A stretch of DNA of 64,000 nt from Streptomyces abyssomicinicus (GTDB lineage: Bacteria; Actinomycetota; Actinomycetes; Streptomycetales; Streptomycetaceae), in NCBI RefSeq assembly GCF_008974245.1, contig NZ_BBZI01000005.1, positions 1,222,222 through 1,286,221 of the forward strand, in the 5' to 3' direction. Below are positions 39,136-47,919 of the stretch, piece by piece. Position numbers and translations under genes: made by a program. The notes under the pieces were generated by a model. The model did not search any database. It was not told the DNA's origin and was given only the letters and a program-made list of their open reading frames with translations. Each line of letters begins with the position of its first letter. Position 1 is the stretch's first letter.

Positions 39136-39651
39136 TCAGCCGGTGGGCCAGGTCGGCACCTCGCGCCGGCCGTGACGGGAACCCGGGCGCACGTGGCTTC
39201 CGCTGATCTCGCCGCGCCAGGTGCCGGTCTCCCGGCCCTGGCCCTCGACGAACTCCTTGAAACAGCCCAGCGATCCGTCCACCCAGCGCCGCACCAGGCC
39301 GAGTGCCGCGGCCAGCCGCTCCACGAACCCGTGGGCCCCCTCCGCCTCGATGCGCAGGGTCACCCGGCACCGCTCGTCGCCCAGCGCGTCGAAGGTGACC
39401 GTCCCGGCGTGCCGCGGCGCGTCCAGGGCCTCCCAGCGCACCCGGTGGTCGGGTACCTGCTCGACGATCTCCGCGTCGAACTCCACGGTCCGTCCGCCGA
39501 TCCGGGTCACCCAGTGGGTCAGTGCCGCCTGCGTCTGGTCGACGCGTTTCACCCCGTCCATGAACCGGGGAAAGGTCTTGAACTGGGTCCACTGGTTGTA
39601 CGCCACGCGCACCGGGACCTCGACATCGATCGACTGTTCGATAACGCTCAT
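39136..39651 (-). CDS. SRPBCC-family (START-like) protein
   Basis: 171 residues from the ATG at 39651 (MSVIEQSIDVEVPVRVAYNQ). The opening IDVEVPVRVAYNQWTQFKTF and the strand HWVTRIGGRTVEFDAEIVEQ match the polyketide-cyclase/dehydrase-like SRPBCC fold, which forms a hydrophobic ligand pocket. It has no catalytic signature. The C-terminal 35 residues are basic and probably disordered. The longer frame running to 40551 is antisense to the next gene and rejected. It lies 83 bases downstream of the phospholipase-D-like gene. Confidence 0.85.
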   Translation of the reverse strand: MSVIEQSIDVEVPVRVAYNQWTQFKTFPRFMDGVKRVDQTQAALTHWVTRIGGRTVEFDAEIVEQVPDHRVRWEALDAPRHAGTVTFDALGDERCRVTLRIEAEGAHGFVERLAAALGLVRRWVDGSLGCFKEFVEGQGRETGTWRGEISGSHVRPGSRHGRREVPTWPTG

Positions 39652-39734
39652 GGCCTCGCCGTCTTCTCGCCGCGCTGGGGGAACCGGGTCCCCCGGGATC
39701 GCCGTCCCATGCCGGGCCGGCCGTTCGCGCCGGA

Positions 39735-40943
39735 TCAGAGGAAGCGGCGGATCGGCGCCACCGACGCCTCCTTGAGGCGCTGCACCGCCGCGCGCCGCCG
39801 CCAGCGCTTGCGGTCGATGGCCACACTGCGCTCGACGTCCGCGTCGAAGTCCCGGTCCAGGGTCGCCGTGAACTCCCGGTCGAGCACCGCGAGCATGACC
39901 TCCTCGTCGTGCTCCAGCGAACGGCGGTTGAAGTTGGTGGAGCCGACCAGGGAGGCCACCCCGTCGACGGTCACGATCTTGGTGTGCAGCATGGTCGGCT
40001 GGTACTGGTGGATCGAGACGCCGCAGTCCAGCAGGCGGGTGTAGAAACCCTGCCCGGCGAGCTGGCAGGCCCGCTGGTCGGTGTACGGGCCGGGCAGCAG
40101 GATCTCCACCCGCACACCGCGCCGCGCGGTCGCGCAGAGCAGGTCGACGAAGTACGAGTCGGGGGCGAAGTAGGCGGTGGCCAGGCGGAAGCGGTGCTCG
40201 GCGGAGGTCAGCATCACCCGCAGCAGCGTCTGCATGTCCTGCCACCCGATGGAGGCCGACCCCCGGACCACCTGGACCACCGCGGAGCCGTGCTGGGCCT
40301 GACTCGGGAAGCGGTCCCGCTCGTCGAAGAGTTCGTCGTGCGACTCGGCCCAGTTCTGCGCGAACGCGGCGGCCAGCCCGTCCACCGCGGGGCCGCGGAG
40401 CCGGACATGGGTGTCGCGCCACTCGCCGGGGTCGCGGGCGTCGCCCGCCCACTCCTCGGCGATGCCGACGCCACCGGTGAAGGCGACGGTCTCGTCGACC
40501 AGCAGCACCTTGCGGTGGCAGCGGTGGTTCTGCTTGAACGGCGACAGCCACAGCGGCCTGCGGAACCAGGCCACCTGCACGCCGGCGTCGTCCATGCCGT
40601 CCAGCAGGTCCTTCTCGATCCTCTGCGCCCCGAAGCCGTCGAGCAGCAGCCGCACCCGGACGCCGGCCCGGGCCCGTTCGGCGAGCGCGGCGGCGAAGTC
40701 GCGGGCGATCTGGCCGCGCCAGTAGACGAAGGTCATCATGTCGATGGTGTGCTCCGCCCCGCGGATGGCCTCCAGCATGGCCGGGAAGATCTCGTCGCCG
40801 TTGCGCAACGCGACCAGCTCGTTCCCCTCGGTCGCGGCGACGCCGAGCAGCCGCTCCAGGCGACGCCGCAGGCGCACCACCTCCGCGTCGTCGGCCGCCT
40901 CCGCGGCTCCGGGAGGGGGCTGGGGTATCGGAAGGGGGCTCAC
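39735..40943 (-). CDS. Phospholipase D-superfamily protein (cardiolipin synthase-like)
   Basis: 402 residues from a GTG at 40943, with GGAGG 10 bases upstream. Two HKD motifs are intact: HRCHRKVLLVDETVAFTGG in the first half and MLHTKIVTVDGVASLVGS in the second. They give the paired His nucleophiles of cardiolipin synthases and related phosphatidyl transferases. There are no N-terminal membrane helices, unlike classical ClsA, so it resembles soluble ClsB-type enzymes. Between them lie GVGIAEEWAGDARDPGEWRD and AHRFRLATAYFAPDSYF-like strands. The upstream reading frame extension is not used. Confidence 0.88.
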   Translation of the reverse strand: MSPLPIPQPPPGAAEAADDAEVVRLRRRLERLLGVAATEGNELVALRNGDEIFPAMLEAIRGAEHTIDMMTFVYWRGQIARDFAAALAERARAGVRVRLLLDGFGAQRIEKDLLDGMDDAGVQVAWFRRPLWLSPFKQNHRCHRKVLLVDETVAFTGGVGIAEEWAGDARDPGEWRDTHVRLRGPAVDGLAAAFAQNWAESHDELFDERDRFPSQAQHGSAVVQVVRGSASIGWQDMQTLLRVMLTSAEHRFRLATAYFAPDSYFVDLLCATARRGVRVEILLPGPYTDQRACQLAGQGFYTRLLDCGVSIHQYQPTMLHTKIVTVDGVASLVGSTNFNRRSLEHDEEVMLAVLDREFTATLDRDFDADVERSVAIDRKRWRRRAAVQRLKEASVAPIRRFL

Positions 40944-41087
40944 CGCCGGACCTCCGTGACAGTAGGACGGCCGCACGGCGCAGGGCGTCGCGGGAGACCC
41001 GGGAGGGCAGGGGTGCCGGGTCCGGAAGCCACAGTTGCCCCTGGGTCTCTTCACGAAACCTGCGCGGTTCCGGCGCGTCCGGCAGCG

Positions 41088-41132
41088 CGGCGCCGGCCGC
41101 CCCACGGGAGGCCCGTGGGGCGGCCGGCGCCG
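41088..41132 (-). terminator. Strong hairpin terminator after the AhpD-like gene
   Basis: A perfect 21-bp stem (41088-41108 with 41112-41132, both arms rich in GGCGCCGGCCG) and three-base loop AGG lies 37 bases beyond the AhpD-like stop codon. Confidence 0.75.
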
Positions 41133-41169
41133 TGACCGGTTCCCCGGTCCTACGGCCCGTGCGGGCCGG

Positions 41170-41643
41170 TCAGCCGAACTGGCCCGGCTGGTAGTCGCCG
41201 GCCGGCATCCTCAGCATCACGTTGAGCCGGTTGTAGGTGTTGATCAGGGCGATCAGCGCCACCAGGGCGGCGAGCTGCTCCTCGTCGTAGTGCTTCGCGG
41301 CGTCGGCCCACGCCTCGTCGGTGACGCCGCCGGCCGCGTCGGCGATCCGGGTGCCCTGTTCGGCGAGCTCCAGGGCGGCGCGCTCCGCCTCGGTGAACAC
41401 GGTGGCCTCCCGCCAGGCCGCCACCAGGTTCAGGCGCAACTGGCTCTCCCCGGCCGCGGCGGCGTCCTTGGAGTGCATGTCGGTGCAGAAGCCGCACCCG
41501 TTGATCTGGCTGGCGCGGAGCTTCACCAGTTCCTGCGTGAGGACCGGGACCGACGAGTCGGTCAGGACCCTGCCGGCCGCGCCCAGGCGCTTCACGAAAC
41601 TGGTCGCCAGCGGGCTGCCGAAGGCATTGATACGGGGTTCCAT
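41170..41643 (-). CDS. Carboxymuconolactone decarboxylase/AhpD-family protein
   Basis: 157 residues from the ATG at 41643. The CMD core has the redox CXXC in INGCGFCTDMHSKDA, with the nearby His completing the AhpD-type proton relay. Helices around TEAERAALELAEQGTRI and VALIALINTYNRLNVML match the family. Members reduce peroxides as alkylhydroperoxidases or decarboxylate aromatics. The frame extends upstream through the DUF305 repeat but is not real there. A 21-bp-stem terminator follows. Confidence 0.9.
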   Translation of the reverse strand: MEPRINAFGSPLATSFVKRLGAAGRVLTDSSVPVLTQELVKLRASQINGCGFCTDMHSKDAAAAGESQLRLNLVAAWREATVFTEAERAALELAEQGTRIADAAGGVTDEAWADAAKHYDEEQLAALVALIALINTYNRLNVMLRMPAGDYQPGQFG

Positions 41644-41738
41644 CTCGGGTCTCCTCCTGGCCGTGTGGACGGGTTCACCAGCAGGACGGAACGAGGACGA
41701 CGAGATGTGACACGGCGACGGTGTGACCTGGCCCACGC

Positions 41739-42581
41739 CTAGTAGTTGTTCTGGTCGGCGATCGTCCTCATCTGCTGGACCTGCGCGGACTGCGTGTCGA
41801 GGATCGACTGCGCCATGTCCTTGGCCGGCTGGTACTCGCCCTGCTCCGTCTCGGTGCGGGCCAGCTCCATGGAGCCCTCGAAATGGTCGGTCATGAGGGT
41901 GATGAACTGCTGGTCGAAGTCGGCGCCGGAGGCCTGCTGGAGCTGTTCGACCTCCTCCTCGGTGGCCATGCCGGGCAAGGTGCCGCCGCCGGTGGGGCTG
42001 GCGGTGCCGGTCGGGCTGCCGGTGTCCGTCGGGCTGCCGGTTCCCGTCGGGCTGCCGGTGTCCGTGGGGCTCCCGGTGTCCGTCGGGCTCGGGCTCCCGG
42101 TTTCCGTCGGGCTCCCCGTGCCGGTGGGGCTCCCGGTGTCCGTGGGGCTCGCCGTGCCGGTGGGGCTCCCGGTGTCCGTGGGGCTCGCCGTGCCGGTCGG
42201 ACTGGTCTCGGGCACCGGCTCCCCCCAGGAGTCCAGCCACTGGGTCATCTGCTGGACCTGCGGCTCCTGCTCCTGCTTGATGTCCTGTGCCAGCGTCTTG
42301 ACCTCCTGCGACTCCGCCTGCGTCTCGGCGAGGTCCGCCACCTGGATCGCCTGGCGGTGGTACTGGATCATGCCCTGCGCGAACGACACGTCCTGGGCGT
42401 CGTGCGCCTGGCCGGTGCCGGTGCCGGTGCCGGTGGGCGAGGGGGAGGCGGTCGGGCTGCCGGTCGGCGTGGGGCCGGAGGACGACGCGGTGTCGGTGCC
42501 GCAGGAGGCCAGGGACAGGGCGGCGACGACGGCGACGGCCACGGCGGCGGACGCGCGGGCCGGGGAACGGTGCGTGCTCAT
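41739..42581 (-). CDS. DUF305 lipoprotein with an expanded repeat linker
   Basis: 280 residues from the ATG at 42581. The signal peptide ends with lipobox ALSLASC at about residue 27. The DUF305 domain is split: the first half has SFAQGMIQYHRQAIQVADLA with the expected His and Met, and the second half has FITLMTDHFEGSMELARTE. Between them lie about 85 residues of SPTDTGSPTGTA-like repeats, where the family usually has a short Gly/Met linker. Many DUF305 proteins bind copper or are extracellular. An N-terminal PTGSPTASPSPTGT stretch also repeats. The repeat is encoded by a minisatellite. Confidence 0.88.
   Translation of the reverse strand: MSTHRSPARASAAVAVAVVAALSLASCGTDTASSSGPTPTGSPTASPSPTGTGTGTGQAHDAQDVSFAQGMIQYHRQAIQVADLAETQAESQEVKTLAQDIKQEQEPQVQQMTQWLDSWGEPVPETSPTGTASPTDTGSPTGTASPTDTGSPTGTGSPTETGSPSPTDTGSPTDTGSPTGTGSPTDTGSPTGTASPTGGGTLPGMATEEEVEQLQQASGADFDQQFITLMTDHFEGSMELARTETEQGEYQPAKDMAQSILDTQSAQVQQMRTIADQNNY
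41990..42210. repeat. 18/36-bp minisatellite inside the DUF305 gene
   Basis: Units of about 18 bp (GGGCTCCCGGTGTCCGTG-like) are arranged in variable order, with a 36-bp unit repeated perfectly from about 42118 to 42189. All unit lengths are multiples of three, so copy-number changes keep the frame. The encoded peptide is rich in Pro-Thr-Gly-Ser. Confidence 0.9.
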
Positions 42582-42773
42582 GGTGGTGCGGCTCCTTGGA
42601 CGGCCCCGGTGGGGGCGCGGGGACGGGGCGGCCGGCCGGGCAGCGTCAGCGTATGCAGGGCCCGCGGAGGCCGGCCCGTCCTGGTACGCCACCCGTGGCC
42701 GCCCGCCCCCCCGGCACCGCCGTACGGGTGCGGCGCCGCCGCCGCGGCCCCGCGTCCTCAGCCCGTCGCGTCC

Positions 42774-44201
42774 TCAGCCCGCCGCCTCCAGCTCGTACGC
42801 CGCCTCCAGCAGCGTCCGCTCCTCCCCGATCCGCCCCGAGAGCATCACGCCCACCGGCAGGCCCTCCGGGGTGCGCCCCGGTCCCGGCAGGGAGATCGCG
42901 GGGCTGCCGCACACGTTGTTGACCGGCGTGAACGCCACGTACGACTTCAGCCGGGTGATCAGCTCGGGGAACGGCACGGCCGGCGACAGGTGCCCCAGCC
43001 GCGGCGTGGTGTGGGCGAGGACGGGGGAGAGGACCACGTCGTACCGTGCCGCGGAGTCCTCGTACGCCTCCCGCGCCGCGCGCCGCAGGCGCCGCAGCAC
43101 GGCCGGGGTGGAGTGCCACCGCCGGAGGTACTGCCCGCGCAGGCCCTGGCTGAGGCCGTCCATCCGGCGGCGGTCGAAGCGCCGGTCCATCAGCAGACGG
43201 CCGGTGGCGCCGGCGAGGAACGCCAGCATCCCCCAGTAGGTGACGAAGTCCTCCTCGAACCGCGCGTCCAGCGGCATCCGGTACGGCTCCACCTGGTGCC
43301 CGAGGCCCTCCAGGGTGGTCGCCGTGGCGGTGACTGCGGCACGGGTGGCGTCGTCGGTGACCGTACCGGTGGGGGAGTCCAGGAGCAGGCCGACGCGCAA
43401 CCGCCGCCCGCCCGGCCCCTCCACCCTGCCGATCGGCGGCAACGAGGCGGCGGGCCGCGCCAGTTCGGCGGCGGCGAGGAAGGCCGCGGTGTCGCGCACG
43501 GTGCGGGTCACCGCTCCGTCCACGATGATGTCGATCGGCAGGCTGCGCCCCGTCTCGTTCGCGGCCATGCGGCCCCGGGTCGGCTTGAGCCCGACCAGAC
43601 CGCAGGCGGCGGCCGGGATGCGGATGGAGCCGCCGCCGTCGTTGGCGTGCGCGATCGGCACGGCCCCGGCCGCGACCAGGGCGGCGCTGCCGCCGGAGGA
43701 ACCGCCCGCCGAGAACTCCGTGTTCCACGGGTTGCGCACCGGTTCGGCGTCCTCGAACTCGGTGCTGGCGTTGAAGCCGAACTCCGGCAGACGCGTCTTG
43801 CCCAGCACGGTCATCCCGGTGGAGGTGAACTGCCGGGTGAACGGGGCGTGCCGCGGGGCCGGGCGCGGGGTGAAGGCGGCGGTGCCGTGACCGGTGGGCA
43901 GCCCCGCGTAGGTGGTGTTGTCCTTGACCAGGGTGGGGATCCCCGCCAGCGGGCCGTCCCCGGGCGCCGAGGCGATGCCCGCCTCGAAGGCCTCCACCCG
44001 CATCGCGTGGAGCCTGCCGTCCACGGCGCGTATCCGCTCCGCCGCGGCCCGCGCCACCTCCGCCGCGCTCACCTCGCCCGCCTTCAGCCGTGCCAGCAGA
44101 CCGACCGCGTCGTCCGTGCCGAGGGCGTCGTCCCGGAAGGCGAGCACCGGCGCGGGCGCACCGTCCGACACCGGGTTGACGGACGCGTCGGCTGCGGTCA
44201 T
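42774..44201 (-). CDS. Amidase (amidase-signature family)
   Basis: 475 residues from the ATG at 44201, with GGAGG upstream. The Ser-cisSer-Lys triad is visible: Lys in GIPTLVKDNTTYAG, the cis-Ser in the Gly/Ser-rich SAGGSSGGSAAL block, and the nucleophile Ser in NDGGGSIRIPAAACGLVG. It hydrolyses a carboxamide. It lacks GatB context and has no tRNA-linked partner, so a catabolic amidase is more likely than GatA. A longer frame reaching 45915 is antisense to the neighbouring hydratase gene and is rejected. It is divergent from that gene. Confidence 0.92.
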   Translation of the reverse strand: MTAADASVNPVSDGAPAPVLAFRDDALGTDDAVGLLARLKAGEVSAAEVARAAAERIRAVDGRLHAMRVEAFEAGIASAPGDGPLAGIPTLVKDNTTYAGLPTGHGTAAFTPRPAPRHAPFTRQFTSTGMTVLGKTRLPEFGFNASTEFEDAEPVRNPWNTEFSAGGSSGGSAALVAAGAVPIAHANDGGGSIRIPAAACGLVGLKPTRGRMAANETGRSLPIDIIVDGAVTRTVRDTAAFLAAAELARPAASLPPIGRVEGPGGRRLRVGLLLDSPTGTVTDDATRAAVTATATTLEGLGHQVEPYRMPLDARFEEDFVTYWGMLAFLAGATGRLLMDRRFDRRRMDGLSQGLRGQYLRRWHSTPAVLRRLRRAAREAYEDSAARYDVVLSPVLAHTTPRLGHLSPAVPFPELITRLKSYVAFTPVNNVCGSPAISLPGPGRTPEGLPVGVMLSGRIGEERTLLEAAYELEAAG

Positions 44202-44392
44202 CGGGTCCTCCGTACGCTGGGCGGCCGCCCCGGGCCCGGGGCACGGCGAGCGTACTCGGATCGTCGGCGGGCCCGACAGCCCCCGGCGGAGGGCGGCGGC
44301 CCACCCCGTCGTGCGCGGACGCCGAGGTGAGGGATAGGTTCCCCCGGACCCCGGTGCGGGCCGGGGAGGAGCGACGAAGGAAGGAGACGCGG

Positions 44393-45145
44393 ATGACGAA
44401 GGTCGACCTGGTCGAGGACGGCGGTCGCTGGACGCTGACACTGGACGACCCGGACCGCCGGAACTGTCTCGACGAGGCGATGTGCCGGGAGCTCGGCGAG
44501 GCCGTCGCCACGGTGGCGGGAGACCCGGACGCCCGGACCCTGGTGGTCACCGGGGCCGGCTCCGCGTTCTGCGCCGGCGCCGACCTGCCCGCGCTGTTCG
44601 GGGACACGGGACGGCCGGTGGCCGAGGTGCGCGAGCACCTGCACCGTGTGTACGAGAGCTTCCTCAGCCTGCGGGAGCTGAGGATCCCGACCGTCGCCGC
44701 GGTGCAGGGGCCCGCCGTGGGGGCCGGCTTCAACCTCGCGATGGCCTGCGACGTCCGGGTGGCCGGGCCGCGGGCCTCGTTCGCCGCGACCTTCACCCGC
44801 ATCGGGCTGCACCCGGGCGGCGGCTGCACCTGGTTCCTGGTCGACGCGCTGGGCCCGCAGAAGGCACTCGCCCTGCTGCTGGACGGCGGCACGCTGGACG
44901 CCGGGACGGCCGTGCGGGAGGGGGTGGCACTGCGCGTCGCCGAGGACCCGGTCGCGGCCGCCCACGAACTCGCCGCCCGGTGGGCGGCGGTGGACCCCGC
45001 GCTGGTCAGGGACATCAAGCGGGCGGTCGGCATCGCCCGGACCGGCGACTTCGGCGCGACCCTGGAGTTCGAGTCCTGGGCCCAGGCGTCCACGGCCACA
45101 GGTGAGGAGATCCAGCGGGCGGTGGAGCGCTTCCGCAGGCGCTGA
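44393..45145 (+). CDS. Enoyl-CoA hydratase/isomerase family protein
   Basis: 250 residues from the ATG at 44393, with GAAGGAAGGAG upstream. The crotonase fold is clear: LDDPDRRNCLDEAMCREL, the oxyanion-hole block AGSAFCAGADLPALFGD, and AAVQGPAVGAGFNLAMACDVRVAG. A Gly-rich GLHPGGGCTWFLVDALG segment follows, with an unusual run GGG where many hydratases carry the catalytic Glu. It probably acts on a CoA thioester in fatty-acid or amino-acid breakdown. It stands alone, divergent from the amidase. Confidence 0.9.
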   Translation: MTKVDLVEDGGRWTLTLDDPDRRNCLDEAMCRELGEAVATVAGDPDARTLVVTGAGSAFCAGADLPALFGDTGRPVAEVREHLHRVYESFLSLRELRIPTVAAVQGPAVGAGFNLAMACDVRVAGPRASFAATFTRIGLHPGGGCTWFLVDALGPQKALALLLDGGTLDAGTAVREGVALRVAEDPVAAAHELAARWAAVDPALVRDIKRAVGIARTGDFGATLEFESWAQASTATGEEIQRAVERFRRR

Positions 45146-45574
45146 AACGGCCGGCCGGCTGTGCGCCCGCCGTGCCCGGGGCCGCCGTGATGGGCCCCGG
45201 CACAGTTCTGGAGCGGCCCGTCTTGCCGCGGTCGGGGAGCCCTCGGGATGGTGCGGGGACGAGCGCGTTCCCGAGCCGTCCGCGAGAGGTGGAACACCGT
45301 GTCACGAGAGACCACGTCACCAGGAGCCGGGTCACACGGCCCCGCGTTCCACGGCGGCACGCCGCATGTCGCGGCGGCCGGTGACACGACGTCACCTGGC
45401 GCAATGGCACCTGATCGGGTGTTACCTGGCGCCGCGTCACCTGACGTTGCGTCCGCCGGCATTGCGGCGCCCGGCGTCGTGCCGCCCGGCGCCGTGCCAA
45501 CTGACGTGGCTTCTCCCGGCGTTGCGTCAGGTGGGGCGGCCTCGACACGGCGGTCCCCGTCCCCTGGAGCCGCC
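45146..45574. other. Intergenic or leader region with a degenerate GTCACC-rich repeat
   Basis: Between 45300 and 45540 the sequence repeats GTCACCTG-, TGACGTTGCG- and GCGCCCGGCGT-like blocks imperfectly. An open frame from 45248 passes through in phase with the downstream hydrolase and would give a PGAxxPDVAS-rich N-terminus. I favour a start at 45575, so treat this part as upstream DNA, but the extended start cannot be ruled out. Confidence 0.4.
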
Positions 45575-46894
45575 GTGCTCAGGCGGCTCGTCACCCTGCT
45601 GTCCGCCCTGGTCGTCCTCTGCGCCCTGCCGGCGCCCGCCCTGGGCGTGCAGGACGGCGCGGGGAGCACGGGCCCCCTCCGCCCGGTGATCTTCATCCAC
45701 GGATCCAGCGGCTCCGGCGGCCAGTTCGAGACGCAGGCCCGGAGGCTGACCGGCAACGGCTTCCCGGCCGCGCTGATCGAGACCCACGAGTACGACTCGA
45801 CCTTCGCCACCACCACCCCCGACGCGGTGTACGCCGCGCTGGACGCGCGCATCGACCGGCTCCTCGAGCGCAGCGGCGCCGACCGCGTCGACCTCCTCGC
45901 CCACTCGCTGGGCACCCTGCTGACGCAGACCTACCTCCGCGGTTCCCCGGCCCGCGCCGCCAGGGTCGCCCACTACGTCAACCTCGACGGACGCACCTCG
46001 CCCGACCTGCCCGGCGGCGTGCCGACCCTGGCCGTCTGGGGCGAGGGGGACCCGGCCCGCGCCGTCGGCGGGGCGCGCAACGTGTACTTCACCGGCCAGG
46101 GCCACACCGAGACGGTCACCTCCGAGGAGACCTTCGCCGAGTTCTACCGCTTCTTCCACGGGGAGGCCCCGCGCACCACCCGCATCGTGCCGGAGCTGTA
46201 CATCACCCTCTCCGGCCGGGCGCTGCTGTTCCCCTCCAACGTGCCGGTCGAGGGCGTGCGGCTGGAGATCCACCGGGTCGACCCGCTCACCGGCGCGCGG
46301 CTCGGCGGCAGGCCGGAGGCGGTGCAGGTGCTCGGGGCGGACGGCGCCTGGGGGCCGGTCAGGGCCAAGGGGACGGCCCACTACGAGTTCGCGCTGGTGT
46401 GGGACGAGAACTCCACCCACCACCTGTACTTCCCGCCGTTCGAGCGTTCCGACCACCTCGTGCGGCTGCTCACCAGCCGTCCCGGGGAGGGCGTCTCCGG
46501 CCAGGTCGAGACCGGCGACGGGCACTCGGCGCTCACCGTCACCCGGCAGAAGGAGTGGTGGGGCGACCAGGGCGAGGCGGGTGACACCCTCTCCGTCGAC
46601 GGCACCCAGCTGCTGAACGCGGCCAACACCCCGCGCGTCAAGCGGACCATCGGCCTCTTCGCCTTCGACGCCGGGTCCGACCGGGTCACCGACCTCTCGG
46701 CCCCGCTGTCGCCCTTCTTCGAGACCCCGTTCCTCACCGGGGTGGACGTGTACCTGCCGGCCACGTCACGGTGGTCCCGGCCGCTCACCCTGGTGTCCCG
46801 GCCGCGGGGCGAAGGCGGACGGATTGACGTACTGCGGGTGCCGGCCTGGCCGTCGAGCACCGACCGGATCTCCGTCCAGTTCAACGACCACTGA
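45575..46894 (+). CDS. Secreted alpha/beta hydrolase (lipase-like)
   Basis: 439 residues from a GTG at 45575 (LRRLVTLLSALVVLC), with TGGAG upstream; the same frame is open back to an ATG at 45248. The signal peptide ends near PAPALG. The oxyanion strand is RPVIFIHGSSGSGGQFE. The lipase box is LLAHSLGTLLTQTY with the nucleophile Ser. The catalytic Asp could be in VWGEGDPARAVG, and the His is in TGQGHTETVTSE. A C-terminal beta-rich domain of about 200 residues follows (LLFPSNVPVEGVRLEIHR and later). It resembles secreted Streptomyces lipases with an extra sandwich domain. It should act extracellularly. Confidence 0.8.
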   Translation: MLRRLVTLLSALVVLCALPAPALGVQDGAGSTGPLRPVIFIHGSSGSGGQFETQARRLTGNGFPAALIETHEYDSTFATTTPDAVYAALDARIDRLLERSGADRVDLLAHSLGTLLTQTYLRGSPARAARVAHYVNLDGRTSPDLPGGVPTLAVWGEGDPARAVGGARNVYFTGQGHTETVTSEETFAEFYRFFHGEAPRTTRIVPELYITLSGRALLFPSNVPVEGVRLEIHRVDPLTGARLGGRPEAVQVLGADGAWGPVRAKGTAHYEFALVWDENSTHHLYFPPFERSDHLVRLLTSRPGEGVSGQVETGDGHSALTVTRQKEWWGDQGEAGDTLSVDGTQLLNAANTPRVKRTIGLFAFDAGSDRVTDLSAPLSPFFETPFLTGVDVYLPATSRWSRPLTLVSRPRGEGGRIDVLRVPAWPSSTDRISVQFNDH

Positions 46895-46988
46895 CCACCG
46901 GACCCGTATCCGCCCGCCCGCCCGTCCACCCACCACCCACCCGCCCGCCCACCCGCCCGCCGGTGGGACGTCCCGCGGGGGCGCCCGC

Positions 46989-47417
46989 CTAGACCTCGCG
47001 GGTCCGGGCGGCCTCGCGGGCGGCGCGGGCGTCGGCGAGCGCGTCCAGTTCCCGCATGGCCTCGGCGTGCGCGCTCATCCGCCGGCTCAGGCTCCCGTGG
47101 GTGACCAGCGCGGCGCCGGCCGCCGACACGGGGACGGAGAGGCCGAGGATTGCCAGGGCCTCCGGCCAGTCGCGTTCGTCGGCGCACCAGTCCCCGTTGC
47201 GGACACCCTCGTTGGCGGTGCCGAACTCGGTGAACAGTCGCGACGCGCACTCGCGCGGGTACCGGTCGTCCGGCTCCCGCTCGGCGGTGTAGGGCAGGAG
47301 GATCAGGACCGCGCACCAGGCCCAGAGCACTCCTGCGAGGCCCAGCAGGACGACACCGGCGTTGCGTATGCGCAGCGCCTGGGCGCGGAACCGTTGGTCG
47401 TACTCGCGTGATCGCAT
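46989..47417 (-). CDS. Small membrane protein, hypothetical
   Basis: 142 residues from the ATG at 47417 (MRSREYDQRFRAQA). Two hydrophobic helices (NAGVVLLGLAGVLWAWCAVL and LAILGLSVPVSAAGAALVTH) flank a loop with two cysteines (YPRECASRLF and DWCADERDW) that could form a disulfide outside the cell. The C-terminal 40 residues are charged and may be coiled-coil. I do not recognise the family. It is convergent with the secreted hydrolase and follows the 129-residue gene in the same direction after a terminator. Confidence 0.75.
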   Translation of the reverse strand: MRSREYDQRFRAQALRIRNAGVVLLGLAGVLWAWCAVLILLPYTAEREPDDRYPRECASRLFTEFGTANEGVRNGDWCADERDWPEALAILGLSVPVSAAGAALVTHGSLSRRMSAHAEAMRELDALADARAAREAARTREV

Positions 47418-47472
47418 GGCCCGGCAACCTAGCACCCCCGCCCCGCGGCGGTGATCCGGGGACCGCACGGCG

Positions 47473-47507
47473 CGGGGGCCGGCCGCCCGACGGGCGGCCG
47501 GCCCCCG
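47473..47507 (-). terminator. Hairpin terminator downstream of the 129-residue gene
   Basis: GGGGGCCGGCCGCCCG (47474-47489) pairs perfectly with CGGGCGGCCGGCCCCC (47491-47506), flanked by a further C-G pair. It lies 24 bases past the stop of the gene at 47530-47919. Confidence 0.7.
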
Positions 47508-47529
47508 ATCACCGCGGGAACCACGGCGG

Positions 47530-47919
47530 TCAGCCGCGCTTGCGGCGCACGACCATCCAGACGAGGACGACACCGGCGCCCGTCATGAGGGCGGTGCGGT
47601 AGCGGCCCACGGCGATCGCGGTCCGCACCGCGGTCACCGCCTGCGTGGCACCGGCCTTCACGGGGGCGGGCACGGTCTCGCCCACCTTGCCGGTGACCCC
47701 GGCCGCGCGGGTCTTCAGCTCGCCCGCCCGCGCGGTGATCTGCGGGGCGACCTCGGCCGCCTTCTCCCGCGCCTTGGCGGTGGTGCCCGAAAGGGCCGCA
47801 GTGGCACGCGCGGTGGACGCCTGAGCCGTACGGCCCAGCTTCTTCCCGCTGGACCCGGCCTGACTGCCCAGGCCCTTCAGCCCGGAGGTGAACCGTTCCT
47901 TCTGCTCTGTCCTGCTCAC
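47530..47919 (-). CDS. Hypothetical protein, helical with C-terminal membrane anchor
   Basis: 129 residues. The start is the GTG at 47919 because GGAG lies about nine bases upstream; an ATG at 47937 has no SD sequence. It has long Lys/Ala/Thr-rich helices (SGTTAKAREKAAEVAPQI, VGETVPAPVKAGATQAV) and a single C-terminal hydrophobic helix, TALMTGAGVVLVWMVV, ending RRKRG. The layout suggests a membrane-bound coiled-coil or apolipoprotein-like protein. Function unknown. It is divergent from the large SpoIIE-domain protein. Confidence 0.7.
   Translation of the reverse strand: MSRTEQKERFTSGLKGLGSQAGSSGKKLGRTAQASTARATAALSGTTAKAREKAAEVAPQITARAGELKTRAAGVTGKVGETVPAPVKAGATQAVTAVRTAIAVGRYRTALMTGAGVVLVWMVVRRKRG

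Noticed and set aside
41990..42210. CRISPR-like array
   Set aside because: Units are contiguous with no spacers and lie inside a coding frame; it is a minisatellite. The same applies to 15595-15797.
42646..45915. 1089-codon minus-strand frame through amidase and hydratase genes
   Set aside because: It runs antisense to the hydratase and in the wrong frame of the amidase; a composition artefact.
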